A stretch of 64,000 nucleotides of DNA from an uncultured Clostridia bacterium (GTDB taxonomy: Bacteria; Bacillota; Clostridia; Oscillospirales; Acutalibacteraceae), in NCBI GenBank assembly GCA_944376655.1, contig CALWDJ010000002.1:30664-94663 (forward strand), read 5' to 3'. The translations under genes were made by a program, and so were the position numbers. Below, in pieces: positions 1-8,058 of this stretch (positions are counted from its first letter, which is position 1; each line of letters opens with the position of its first letter). Under the pieces are notes generated by a model, which was not told the origin of the DNA, made no database searches, and worked only from the letters and a program-made list of their open reading frames with translations.

Positions 1-809
1 GCGGCAGTATCCTTTGCCGTGAACGATATTTTTCTTGAGTATCCCTTTTTGATCCAGTCCTTGGCTGCGTTGTACCAGTCGTTCGCGGAGGTGGAACGGA
101 CGGGCTTTGTAAGCGAGGAGGTATCTATCCCCGCTACATTGGGAAGATAATTGAAATACACATAGGAAACATAAGAGGCGCAGACAAGACCGTGCTTTTC
201 AAAATATGAAATGTCCGGTTTTCCGTTCTTTGTCTCGTATCCTGTTGACCCGCCGCCGTAGGTTATATCTGACAGATATCCGAGACCGCGTTTTTGTGAG
301 GCAAGTATATATTTCCACATATTGCCGTCTGCTCTGTGCTTCTCTATATTATAGCCGGTATAAATCATCGCGTCGAAAAACACGTTATCCTCGATATCAA
401 GATTTGTGTTGTATTTAAACCCGCCCGACTGTGAGGGCTTGCCCGCACCTGACGGAGCGTCTGTCGAGGCAGCGTGTGAGGAGCTGCTCTGCGGCTTTGA
501 TGAGGAAACGGTATTTTGCTTTGGAACCTCAGATACGGTTTCGCTCACTTCTGACGGCTTGGCAGGCTCTTCGGATTCGGTTGAAACATCAGCCGGCTGA
601 TATTTCGATACGGTTTCCGAGGTCAGACTGCTTACGTTATCCGGGGCGTCATTATTTGCCGAATAGTATACCGCGGTGACGGTTATACATAAAGCTACGG
701 CTACCGCTGTTATAACGGTCGCGATTTTGCGCTTTTTTACGAAAGAGTAAATATCAGTTACTATTTTGTTAAAACCGCCTTTTTGCGGTATATTATCCTG
801 CTGATCCAC
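1..809 (-). CDS. membrane-anchored NlpC/P60-like protein, 3' end outside window
   Basis: The reading frame is open from a GTG at 809 to the window edge, about 269 codons, so the C-terminus is missing. The GTG is preceded by AGGAGA at good spacing. The protein begins with a short charged cytoplasmic tail, then one membrane segment at about residues 28-48 (KIATVITAVAVALCITVTAV). A Ser/Pro/Glu-rich linker follows, to about residue 125, and then a folded domain containing GLVCASYVSYVYFNYLPN. That stretch resembles the catalytic-cysteine helix of NlpC/P60 peptidoglycan endopeptidases and CHAP-like amidases. A role in cell-wall remodelling outside the membrane is inferred from this. The catalytic His lies beyond the window and could not be checked, so the family call is moderate. 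It is transcribed away from the rubredoxin gene. Confidence 0.6.
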   Translation of the reverse strand, partial: MDQQDNIPQKGGFNKIVTDIYSFVKKRKIATVITAVAVALCITVTAVYYSANNDAPDNVSSLTSETVSKYQPADVSTESEEPAKPSEVSETVSEVPKQNTVSSSKPQSSSSHAASTDAPSGAGKPSQSGGFKYNTNLDIEDNVFFDAMIYTGYNIEKHRADGNMWKYILASQKRGLGYLSDITYGGGSTGYETKNGKPDISYFEKHGLVCASYVSYVYFNYLPNVAGIDTSSLTKPVRSTSANDWYNAAKDWIKKGYSRKISFTAKDTA

Positions 810-1037
810 TTTATCTCTCCTGTAAATATGATATGCTCGTTTATTTTATACCAATAATCCTTATATGTCAACAATTTTTGCCTATGTGTAACAATTATTT
901 GAATTTTTTTATGTTTTATTGATTTTATTAATTGCTTGTGTTACAATAACTCTATAACGCGGTGGTAAAATATTTACCCTTAGTTGCCGGCTGAAAAATT
1001 CGGTTGGATTTATTAAAAATAAAAAGGAGTGTTTATA

Positions 1038-1190
1038 ATGAAATATGTTTGCCCTTGCGGATATATTTATGATCCCGAAGTAGGCGACGAGGAAAACGGC
1101 ATAGCGCCCGGAACTGCTTGGGAGGATCTTCCCGAGGATTGGGTATGCCCGGTCTGCGGTCTTGACAAGGACGCTTTTGAAGCCGAATAA
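1038..1190 (+). CDS. rubredoxin
   Basis: This 50-residue protein has the full rubredoxin iron-binding pattern: CPCGYIYDP near the N-terminus and [11 protein letters not shown] near the C-terminus, giving two CxxC pairs that bind one Fe in a tetrathiolate site. The intervening acidic stretch and the [13 protein letters not shown] signature are typical. Rubredoxins are small cytoplasmic one-electron carriers, used in anaerobes for oxygen and peroxide detoxification with partners such as rubrerythrin. No partner gene is adjacent here. The ATG has an AAGGAGTG ribosome binding site 5 to 7 bases upstream. A hairpin terminator follows directly, so it is probably monocistronic. Confidence 0.95.
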   Translation: MKYVCPCGYIYDPEVGDEENGIAPGTAWEDLPEDWVCPVCGLDKDAFEAE

Positions 1191-1213
1191 TATAAAGTGA
1201 ATAAGCGTTTTTT

Positions 1214-1247
1214 AAAGCACATTTAATTGTTTTAAGTGTGCTTTTTT
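1214..1247 (+). terminator. rho-independent terminator after rubredoxin
   Basis: The inverted repeat AAAGCACA / TGTGCTTT (8 bp stem, arms 1214-1221 and 1237-1244) is followed by a T run. It lies 24 bases after the rubredoxin stop codon. Confidence 0.8.
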
Positions 1248-1324
1248 ATATGTGACTGTGAGATGAAAAAACAAAATCGTATATAGAGGGCAAAAATCTT
1301 GGCAAATACTATGTTGACCTGTAT

Positions 1325-1549
1325 ATGAATAAGTGCGTCGGCGATATAACCGATGACAGTTCTGCCGATGAGCTTGATGCCATGATAGCGGAAATAACGG
1401 AAACACTTGACAGAAGCGAAGATGTAATAGATTTTCTTATCGAAAATAAGGACAGCTGGCAGATAAGCGGAGAGAGCATAGCCTTCAGGAACGACAGCCT
1501 TACGGCTGAATACGACAGGCTCATATCGCTTATCGGGCAGGAGAAATAG
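1325..1549 (+). CDS. hypothetical acidic protein, probably a gene remnant
   Basis: This frame encodes 74 residues from the first ATG but is open from 1262, and the upstream part (GKNLGKYYVDLY) also reads like protein. There is no ribosome binding site before the ATG, so the 5' part of a longer gene may be lost. The product is acidic, helical and rich in Asp/Glu, with SADELDAMIAEITETLDRS and DSWQISGESIAFRNDSL. I recognise no family. Antisense frames in the same stretch are open too, so coding status is uncertain. A terminator follows at 1659-1699. Confidence 0.35.
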   Translation: MNKCVGDITDDSSADELDAMIAEITETLDRSEDVIDFLIENKDSWQISGESIAFRNDSLTAEYDRLISLIGQEK

Positions 1550-1658
1550 GACAGATTCCGGTAAAAACTGCTGTGCCGGTTTTTGTGATGTGAAAACGGT
1601 GATTTTCATTTTACGTTTTTAACAACTTTTAAATTTGCATAAACGGTATAAAAATATT

Positions 1659-1699
1659 AAAAGCACACCTGAAATTCCGAAAATTTCAGGTGTGCTTTT
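1659..1699. terminator. bidirectional terminator
   Basis: A long near-perfect inverted repeat, AAGCACACCTGAAATT / AATTTCAGGTGTGCTT, is flanked by A-rich and T-rich tracts. It lies between the rightward small frame and the leftward MATE gene and could end transcripts from both sides. Confidence 0.85.
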
Positions 1700-1740
1700 A
1701 TGCGTCTGAAACATTAAACTGCAAGCGTATTAAATTTTTG

Positions 1741-3093
1741 TCAGACTTGTTTTATGTCTGTCCGGAAGTGTTTGCCCGCGAATGTTCGGCTGTAAAATAC
1801 AATGGACAGAACGGTAGCCACGCACCAGCCGACAGGCCACGCGCACCAGATTCCGGTGGCTCCGAGAGCCGTTTCGGAAAACAGGAAGGCAAGCACGACA
1901 CGGAGTATCAGGTCTGTAAAGGTGGCCAGCATAAATTTTTTCATCATTCCGGTGCCTCTTAAAATGCCGTCTGCCGTCAATTTGGCGGACACAACAAAAT
2001 AGAACGGGGAAAGTATCTTCAGATATGTGATTCCGGTTTGTATGGCAAGCTCTGTCGGCTCGTCCATAAACAGCTTCAGAACTATTCCGCCGCCGAAGAA
2101 ATAAAGCAGGAAAAGCGGAAGGTTCAGCATCCACACGAGCTTTACGCCTGCCCTGAAGCCCTGTTTTATGCGCTCGGGCTTTTGAGCACCGAGATTTTGC
2201 GCCGTATAGTTTGAAATACCGTTTCCGAGCGTGGTAAACGAGGTCACAACCAGATTGTTGAGCTTTACCGCCGCCGAATAGCCTGCCATAACCGCAGCGC
2301 CGAAGCCGTTTATTATGCTTTGTATGGCGATATTTCCGAGTGAGATAAAGCTCTGCTGCAATATGCTCGGAACGGCAATTATCACAATCTGCTTTAACAG
2401 GCGGCCGTCAAAAAGAGGGATTTTTTCCTTTATTCCCATTTTAACAAGCCTGCGGAATATAACCGTCATGGCAAGGATACAGCTTATACCCTGACAGATA
2501 AAGGTTGCCCACGCGACGCCGGCGACTCCCATGTTGAAGGCTTTTACGAACCATATATCAACGGCAATATTTGAGAGCGACGAGGCGGCGAGGAAGAAGA
2601 AAGGCGTTTTCGAGTCGCCGAGCGCCGAAAAAATACCGGTTGCTATGTTGTAGAAGAAAACAAAGGGAAGACCCCATACATAAATATCAAGATAAAGCTC
2701 CGAATCCGCGAATACCTCGTCCGGCGTTCTGATAAGCCTGAGCAGCGCGCTTGAAGAGGTTATTCCGATAATCATCAGAGCCGCGCAGACCAAAGCGCTG
2801 AAAATACAGGCGGTATACACCGCTGTTTTCATTCCTTTGTAATTTTTCGCGCCGAAAAGCTTTGAAACGACGACTGAGCAGCCCATATTGCAGCCGAACG
2901 CGAAAGCAATGAAAATCAGCGTTATTTCGTAACTGTTTCCGACGGCGGCAAGAGCGTTTTCGCCGACAAATTTCCCCGCAACAAAGCTGTCGGCTATATT
3001 GTAAAGCTGCTGAAAGATGATGCTTCCGAACAGCGGCATGCAGAATCTCCACAGCACTGACTGCGGATTGCCCGAAGTAAGGTCCTTATTCAT
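1741..3093 (-). CDS. MATE family multidrug/sodium antiporter
   Basis: This 450-residue protein has about twelve hydrophobic segments and starts MNKDLTSGNPQSVLWRFCMP, the usual short N-terminus of MatE-family exporters in Clostridia. The PLFGSIIFQQLYNIADSFVAG stretch is the conserved first membrane helix, with a second MatE repeat from about residue 230 (AVPSILQQSFISLGNIAIQS). Family members expel cationic drugs or metabolites using a Na+ or H+ gradient. It overlaps the end of the cytidylate-kinase-like gene by 8 bases, so the two are translationally coupled in one leftward unit. The substrate cannot be told from sequence. Confidence 0.9.
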   Translation of the reverse strand: MNKDLTSGNPQSVLWRFCMPLFGSIIFQQLYNIADSFVAGKFVGENALAAVGNSYEITLIFIAFAFGCNMGCSVVVSKLFGAKNYKGMKTAVYTACIFSALVCAALMIIGITSSSALLRLIRTPDEVFADSELYLDIYVWGLPFVFFYNIATGIFSALGDSKTPFFFLAASSLSNIAVDIWFVKAFNMGVAGVAWATFICQGISCILAMTVIFRRLVKMGIKEKIPLFDGRLLKQIVIIAVPSILQQSFISLGNIAIQSIINGFGAAVMAGYSAAVKLNNLVVTSFTTLGNGISNYTAQNLGAQKPERIKQGFRAGVKLVWMLNLPLFLLYFFGGGIVLKLFMDEPTELAIQTGITYLKILSPFYFVVSAKLTADGILRGTGMMKKFMLATFTDLILRVVLAFLFSETALGATGIWCAWPVGWCVATVLSIVFYSRTFAGKHFRTDIKQV

Positions 3094-3706
3094 TTACGGG
3101 CGCCTCCATGCTTCTTATACTGTTGAGAAGAATATTCACGCAGCCGTCAATTCCAAAATGACTGCTTGAAAGCATTATGTCGTAGCTTTCGGGCTGTCCC
3201 CACGGGGTTTCGGAATAGAAATCGAAAAACTGCCGTCTCATTCTGTCCACACGTCTGATACGGCCTGCGGCGTCCTTTTCGCTTATGCCGTTTCTTAATG
3301 AAACACGGTTTATTTTATCTGCCTTGCCGGCATAAATAAATACCGAAAGCCTTTTATCTTCCGGAAGTATGCCTGAGGCGCAGCGTCCTACAATAACTCC
3401 GCAGCCTTCGGCGCCAATCTGCTCGATCACCTTTTTTTCGGCGTTGTATGTTATCTGACTTTCCAAATAAAATGTATTGTTCATTACCGCCATATCTGCG
3501 TAAAGGTTGCCGCTTAAAAACTGAAAATTTTTAACGGGCGATTCCTCGGTTCTCGCTATATATTCTTCGCTCAGTCCCGATTCAAGCGCCGTTTTTTTGA
3601 TAAGCAGCTTGTCGTAATAGGGAACACCGAGCGCCGCCGCGAGCTTTTCCCCGATTTCTCTGCCTCCGCTGCCGTATTCCCTTCCAATACAGATTATTTT
3701 TTTCAT
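3086..3706 (-). CDS. cytidylate-kinase-like family protein
   Basis: The call starts at the ATG at 3706 (MKKIICIGREYGSGGREIG), which has AGAGGT upstream; the frame extends 31 codons further but that part lacks family character. GREYGSGGREIGEKLA is the P-loop form typical of the cytidylate-kinase-like family (Cytidylate_kin2), a P-loop kinase group common in Firmicutes beside MATE or regulatory genes. Further conserved pieces are VPYYDKLLI, GVIVGRCASGIL and RVSLRNGISEKDA. It is about 206 residues long. The true substrate of this subfamily is not established, so I do not call it cmk. It is cotranscribed with the MATE exporter and divergent from the LysR gene. Confidence 0.85.
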   Translation of the reverse strand: MKKIICIGREYGSGGREIGEKLAAALGVPYYDKLLIKKTALESGLSEEYIARTEESPVKNFQFLSGNLYADMAVMNNTFYLESQITYNAEKKVIEQIGAEGCGVIVGRCASGILPEDKRLSVFIYAGKADKINRVSLRNGISEKDAAGRIRRVDRMRRQFFDFYSETPWGQPESYDIMLSSSHFGIDGCVNILLNSIRSMEAPVNE

Positions 3707-3834
3707 ACGATTACCTCTGTCCGTCATATAAGTCTTGCTTTTTTTAACCTTACATATTATAATCTGTTTTATGATATATGTAAAATGCTTTGATTGCAAT
3801 TAAGATATATTAAATTGATATAAGAGGCTACGCT

Positions 3835-4743
3835 ATGAATATAAGCTATGATTACTATAAAATATTTTATTATGTGGCAAAATACAAGAGCTTTACGGGT
3901 GCTGCCGACGCGCTTCTCAATAACCAGCCGAATATAACCAGAATGATGAAAAAGCTGGAAAATGAGCTCGGGTGCACTCTTTTTGTAAGGCAGAGACACG
4001 GCGTCAGCCTTACGGCGGAGGGGGAGAGGCTGTACGGCCATATTTCCGCCGCCATCGGTCATATTCTGCGCGGTGAAGAGGAAATTGCGGCGGATAAAAG
4101 TCTGAAATACGGGGTAGTGACGGTTGCCGCGAGTGAAATAGCGCTGCACTGCGTGCTTCTTCCTGTGCTTAAAAAATTCCGCAAAACCTATCCAGGGGTC
4201 AAAATACGGATACTTAATTATTCGACTCCGCAGGCTGTCGATACGGTGAAAAAGGGACTCGCCGATTTTGCGATTGTCACCGAGCCGTTTGAGACAGCGT
4301 CAGGACTTCAGTCCTTTGTTCTGCGCAGCATCAGGGAGGTGCCTGTGTGCAGCAATACTTTCGCGGAGCAGGAGGGTTCGATTAAAACTTACAGACAGCT
4401 TGAAAAATACCCGCTTATAGGTTTCGGCAGAAATACCGCGTCCTACGGATTTTATTCGGATTTTTTCAAGAAAATGGGACTTTCGTTTGAGTCGGACGTC
4501 GAAGCGGCGACCGCCGACCAGATTCTGCCTATGATAAGGTCTGATTTAGGGATAGGCTTTGTTCCTCTTGATTTTCTCGGGAAAACAGATAACGGAAGTC
4601 TTAAAGTTCTTGATATCAGTCCGGCAGTACCCGCAAGGAATATCTGTCTTTTAAAGCGCAAAGGGATTTCTGCGGGAATAGCCGCCGGGGAAATCGAGAA
4701 AATGATTAGGGCAAATATAAAAAGCGCGGAGGACACAGAGTGA
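3835..4743 (+). CDS. LysR-family transcriptional regulator
   Basis: This 302-residue protein has a winged helix-turn-helix at residues 5-65 (YYKIFYYVAKYKSFTGAADAL, then QPNITRMMKKLENELG) with the LysR hallmark LFVRQRHGVSLTAEGERL. A LysR substrate-binding domain follows from about residue 90. It is divergent from the kinase/MATE pair across about 130 bases. That is the classic LysR layout, so it probably controls that pair; this is inference from position. The inducer is unknown. Confidence 0.88.
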   Translation: MNISYDYYKIFYYVAKYKSFTGAADALLNNQPNITRMMKKLENELGCTLFVRQRHGVSLTAEGERLYGHISAAIGHILRGEEEIAADKSLKYGVVTVAASEIALHCVLLPVLKKFRKTYPGVKIRILNYSTPQAVDTVKKGLADFAIVTEPFETASGLQSFVLRSIREVPVCSNTFAEQEGSIKTYRQLEKYPLIGFGRNTASYGFYSDFFKKMGLSFESDVEAATADQILPMIRSDLGIGFVPLDFLGKTDNGSLKVLDISPAVPARNICLLKRKGISAGIAAGEIEKMIRANIKSAEDTE

Positions 4744-4768
4744 TTTTCATCACTTGAAGTCCGGGCTT

Positions 4769-4906
4769 TTAACTGTTTTGTCCGCGGCATACGGAAAGCG
4801 TAAGCAGATTAACTGACTTGCTGTCAATAATATCTGAAATTTCTTGTGTTGAATATCTTTTCCCGGAAAGATTGAATTGATTTGTTCTTTGAGTAAGATT
4901 TTTCAT
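4769..4906 (-). pseudogene. fragment of an FkbH-like HAD protein
   Basis: A leftward frame of 45 residues begins MKNLTQRTNQFNLSGKRYS and continues with TQEISDIIDSKSVNLLTLSV. TQRTNQFNL followed by a KRYS-type turn is characteristic of the C-terminal half of FkbH-like proteins, HAD-superfamily enzymes of several hundred residues linked to polyketide and O-glycan assembly. Only this short segment remains; the frame is closed on both sides. I read it as a degraded fragment, not a working gene. Confidence 0.5.
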
Positions 4907-4926
4907 AATACTATAACATTTATGAA

Positions 4927-5382
4927 GTGGATACTGCTCCTGTCACGCACAGTATGATGGACGCCGCAACGATTGGTGAACATTCTGTATTTATCAGTAA
5001 ATGCGCTGTAACAGAAGATTTGGAGGACAAAGAAAAAGACGGCGTACTGCAAAATTTTGGGAAGTGGCTCAAAAAGGAAAATCTCGGTACAATGAAGAAA
5101 TCCGTCTTTGTTCTCAATGAAGACGCGGCATCCGGCAGACATTTTGCCGACCGTTACGGAAGGTTTCATCAGCTGGCCCGTTCCCTTGCCGCTGTAACTG
5201 AGGACGATTATCTGTATCGCTTTCACGATATCCGCAATCTCACTTCGGATCTGATGAAAGCAATCGTTGATGATGACGATGATTATGTGATAAGCCGCAA
5301 GACTAAAATTAAAAATGAGCGCAAAACCCAATCCTTTTCAAAATTTTTATTAAAAAAGCTTATTCGTGCTGCTTGTTTTTGA
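4927..5382 (+). CDS. hypothetical protein, possibly a gene fragment
   Basis: The frame runs 151 codons from a GTG and is open back to 4909. The product is soluble and mixed in charge, with YEVDTAPVTHSMMDAATIG near its start, SGRHFADRYGRFHQLARSL in the middle, an acidic run of five Asp (DDDDDY), and a basic tail. There is no clear ribosome binding site. I recognise no family. Its position between an FkbH fragment and another short frame suggests it belongs to an eroded stretch from 4744 to 5690. Confidence 0.4.
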   Translation: MDTAPVTHSMMDAATIGEHSVFISKCAVTEDLEDKEKDGVLQNFGKWLKKENLGTMKKSVFVLNEDAASGRHFADRYGRFHQLARSLAAVTEDDYLYRFHDIRNLTSDLMKAIVDDDDDYVISRKTKIKNERKTQSFSKFLLKKLIRAACF

Positions 5383-5544
5383 CAATAGCAATATCTTGTA
5401 AGAACCATACTTTTCTTTGCCGGATTGCTTGTAATTTCTTTGCAACAATGATATAATAGCATCAATAAAACAGGTTTGGTATATCCATTTGCAACATAAT
5501 ACCGATTATGTTGCGCAATAAATTTGAGGAGGATGAGAAAAAAC

Positions 5545-5691
5545 GTGAAAGAAACTATGTTGAATAAATCATTCGCCGGTGGATACGGTTCGGTCAGCGA
5601 AGATGAACATACGCAGGAAATTATGGATTTGCTTCAAACGGATGACAGGGATTACAATAAAATTATAATATTTTATAGAATATGGAGATAA
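5545..5691 (+). CDS. small hypothetical protein (48 aa)
   Basis: A short frame starts at GTG 5545 (or ATG 5533 in the same frame), with GAGGAGG just upstream at 5526-5532, a good ribosome binding site for the GTG. The product contains MLNKSFAGGYGSVSEDEHTQ and ends NKIIIFYRIWR. It stops 5 bases before the AraC start, so it may be a leader frame cotranscribed with the regulator. The C-terminus looks truncated or random. No family recognised. Confidence 0.35.
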   Translation: MKETMLNKSFAGGYGSVSEDEHTQEIMDLLQTDDRDYNKIIIFYRIWR

Positions 5692-5696
5692 TATAG

Positions 5697-6560
5697 TTGA
5701 TTAGATATAAATTCAGTGAATTGCCGAGTCAAAACGGAGTTGAATATGCCGCTGATTGTGATATAAAAGTCAACAGCCACTATTACGCTATGGCGGAACC
5801 GCTGCACAATCACGATTATTATGAGTTGGAATATATTTATGAAGGAAGCGGCATACAGATCATAAACGGTGTTTCCTATCCCGTCGAAACCGGAAGTATA
5901 ATTATTTTGAGCCCAAAAGATATACATTCTTATTACTCAATCAAGGATATGAAATTATATAATGTCTGTTTTTGCTCTCCGGATAAGCTGATGAACTATT
6001 TTGACATTTCAAAGCCGACAGTTCTTGCCCTTGATGATTTTTTTAAAATAGAAATCGAACAGTTGATATATTTGCTTGAGAGTGAGCTTAACCAAAAGAG
6101 AAATATGTATTTGGAGACGGCGTGGAAAATACTTGATCTTATCATTATGACGGTTTCAAGGAGCCGCTCCAATAAAATATATTCCGACCCGGTGTGGGGA
6201 AAGATATTTACATATATATCGGAGAATATAGGTGATATTTCACTTAAAGATGTTTCACAGGCAATGAGGGTATCTGAAAGCTATTTTTGCCGTGCCTTTA
6301 AAAAGAATTTCTCGGTGACATTCCATCAGTATGTAGTTAATGTAAGGATGCAAATGGCAAAGAACTATTTGCTGTATTCCCGGAAGAACATTTCTGAAAT
6401 TGCCGCAGATGTAGGTTATAAAAGCGAATGCTGTTTTTTTCAGGATTTCAAAAAAAGCGTCGGAGCAACTCCAAAGGAATTCCGGAAGAAATTCGCAGGA
6501 AACAATAATAAAGGGTCTGCCGCTACGATTATTGACAATAATAGGTTGATTACATCATAG
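5697..6560 (+). CDS. AraC-family transcriptional regulator with cupin sensor
   Basis: This 287-residue regulator starts at TTG with GGAG 8 bases upstream. The N-terminal half is a cupin-type sugar-sensing domain (PLHNHDYYELEYIYEGSG, then SIIILSPKDIHSYYS). The C-terminal 100 residues hold two helix-turn-helix motifs: ISLKDVSQAMRVSESYFCRAF and the second ISEIAADVGYKSECCFFQDF, followed by the canonical GATPKEFRKK. Proteins of this build usually activate sugar-uptake and glycosidase genes. The large downstream carbohydrate cluster on the same strand is a natural target, but no operator was identified. Confidence 0.88.
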   Translation: MIRYKFSELPSQNGVEYAADCDIKVNSHYYAMAEPLHNHDYYELEYIYEGSGIQIINGVSYPVETGSIIILSPKDIHSYYSIKDMKLYNVCFCSPDKLMNYFDISKPTVLALDDFFKIEIEQLIYLLESELNQKRNMYLETAWKILDLIIMTVSRSRSNKIYSDPVWGKIFTYISENIGDISLKDVSQAMRVSESYFCRAFKKNFSVTFHQYVVNVRMQMAKNYLLYSRKNISEIAADVGYKSECCFFQDFKKSVGATPKEFRKKFAGNNNKGSAATIIDNNRLITS

Positions 6561-6926
6561 ACAATATAGCTGTTAAGGCTGTGATAAGTAAAAAAAGTAT
6601 AGTAATTTGTTCAACAACAGCTGTTTTTACTGCTTAGAATTGAAATGTGAGAAATTGATTTTGAACATCGAATTAAATTCGATGTTCTTTTTATTTATAA
6701 AAAAGCGATAAATTAAATTAAAGATTTAGTCGGTTACAAAGCATTAAAAATAAATTTAACATAAGTTTAACATTACTTTAAATAAATGGGAAAATAAAAG
6801 GGAAAAATTGACGGAAGACGAACGCTTGGTTCAATATTACATAGTAATTGGATAATATATCATATTGAAAACAAAAATTCATATTTGTAAAATATAAATA
6901 ATCAACAAGGAAATGGGTGGTTTATA
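6561..6926 (+). other. intergenic region before the surface cluster
   Basis: 366 bases, strongly A+T-rich. It contains a clear terminator at 6663-6692 and then about 230 bases of AT-rich sequence leading to the lipoprotein gene. No coding frame was seen. A promoter for the cluster must lie here or read through, but no -35/-10 pair with good spacing was convincing. Confidence 0.6.
6663..6692 (+). terminator. rho-independent terminator after the AraC gene
   Basis: GAACATCGAAT and ATTCGATGTTC form an 11-bp perfect stem (arms 6663-6673 and 6677-6687) followed by a T run. It lies about 100 bases after the AraC stop codon. Confidence 0.85.
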
Positions 6927-7967
6927 ATGACAAAACGTATAATCCCGTTTATGACGGCATTCTGCATTTTGATTTCATTTGTTTTCGCAGGCTGCGGCGG
7001 GACAGGAACTTCAAGCAGCTCTGATGTAAATTCCGAGCTTACGTCGGATACTTTTGTCTCGTTTGATGTTTCTTCAGATACTGCTTCAGAGGATAAGGCT
7101 TCCGAAACGTCTGACCAGAGCGCTTCACAGTCTCCGTCAAGCCAGACGCCGGCATCCGAGCCCACGCAGAATACGGATTCAAGTCCGGATACAGACCCGA
7201 GTTCGCAGAGCCCCTCCTCCGATGCAGGCAGTGATCGCCAGCAGATCAGGGTTTATGCGCACAATGTTTGTTCGCACGGTGATCCTTCTCCGGGAGACGG
7301 GGGAGAAACAGGACAGAATCCTCAAAGACTTCCTGGCATTTGCAGCGTAATAGCCGAAAACGCACCTAATGTAGTGGTTCTGACAGAATGTAATTCTTTA
7401 TGGGCAAAAAGCGTTGCGAAAAAATGCGGGTATGAAATAGCAGAAAATAAAAGAACCGGTCTTTCGGAAATCCAGGTTCTTTATAATGCCGGAGAATTCA
7501 ATCTGATTGAAAACAGTGTGGATGATTCCGAGCGGTCTGCATATCACTGGGTGATTCTTGAATCTAAAAAAACCTCACAAAGATTTATTGTTTACGGTTA
7601 TCACGGAACGGTCACAGGCAGCGATTCGGAAACGGCGAGAAAGAATGAAATAAACACTGCGATAGCTTTGATACAGCAAAAGAATCTCCCTGCGATTTTC
7701 ACGGGTGATTTCAATACGACCCGCGAAAGCGAGGAATATGCTCTTACCGAGACGCTGTTTGCCAATGCCGCTCTTACCGCGCAGAGCAGATATGACGGTC
7801 CTACTCATCCTGGCTGGAACAGCGCTTCAAGAAGCATTATAGACCATTTGCTTTACAGCAAAAATAAATTTACGGCAAAGACTTTCATGGCGCTTGATCA
7901 GTACGATTCAAACGGAACGATACTTTCGGATCACTGCGCGTTATTCGCAGAGCTTGAAATGAACTGA
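6927..7967 (+). CDS. lipoprotein with endonuclease/exonuclease/phosphatase (EEP) domain
   Basis: 346 residues. A lipoprotein signal peptide ends in the lipobox FVFAGC (Cys about 22). A Ser/Thr/Asp/Pro-rich tether runs to about residue 105, then an EEP (DNase I-like) domain fills the rest. Catalytic-type motifs are visible: VYAHNVCSHGD, VVLTEC (metal-binding Glu), YGYHG, TGDFN, SIIDHLLY and the terminal LSDHCALF. EEP enzymes cut phosphodiester or phosphomonoester bonds in nucleic acids, phospholipids or inositol phosphates; the substrate is unknown. It should sit on the outer face of the membrane. Two paralogous EEP domains follow at once, so this is a small amplified family. Confidence 0.85.
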   Translation: MTKRIIPFMTAFCILISFVFAGCGGTGTSSSSDVNSELTSDTFVSFDVSSDTASEDKASETSDQSASQSPSSQTPASEPTQNTDSSPDTDPSSQSPSSDAGSDRQQIRVYAHNVCSHGDPSPGDGGETGQNPQRLPGICSVIAENAPNVVVLTECNSLWAKSVAKKCGYEIAENKRTGLSEIQVLYNAGEFNLIENSVDDSERSAYHWVILESKKTSQRFIVYGYHGTVTGSDSETARKNEINTAIALIQQKNLPAIFTGDFNTTRESEEYALTETLFANAALTAQSRYDGPTHPGWNSASRSIIDHLLYSKNKFTAKTFMALDQYDSNGTILSDHCALFAELEMN

Positions 7968-8058
7968 TACCTTATATATCTTTTCGGCAAGTTATGGTTT
8001 GGATATTATTGCAAAACCAGTCTCTGCCGTGTGATAAAAATAAAAAGGAGGCATCTCA

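Noticed and set aside
1232-1609. Leftward 125-codon frame opposite the small frame at 1325
   Set aside because: No ribosome site, aromatic- and Lys-rich translation typical of an antisense shadow, and it runs through the rubredoxin terminator.
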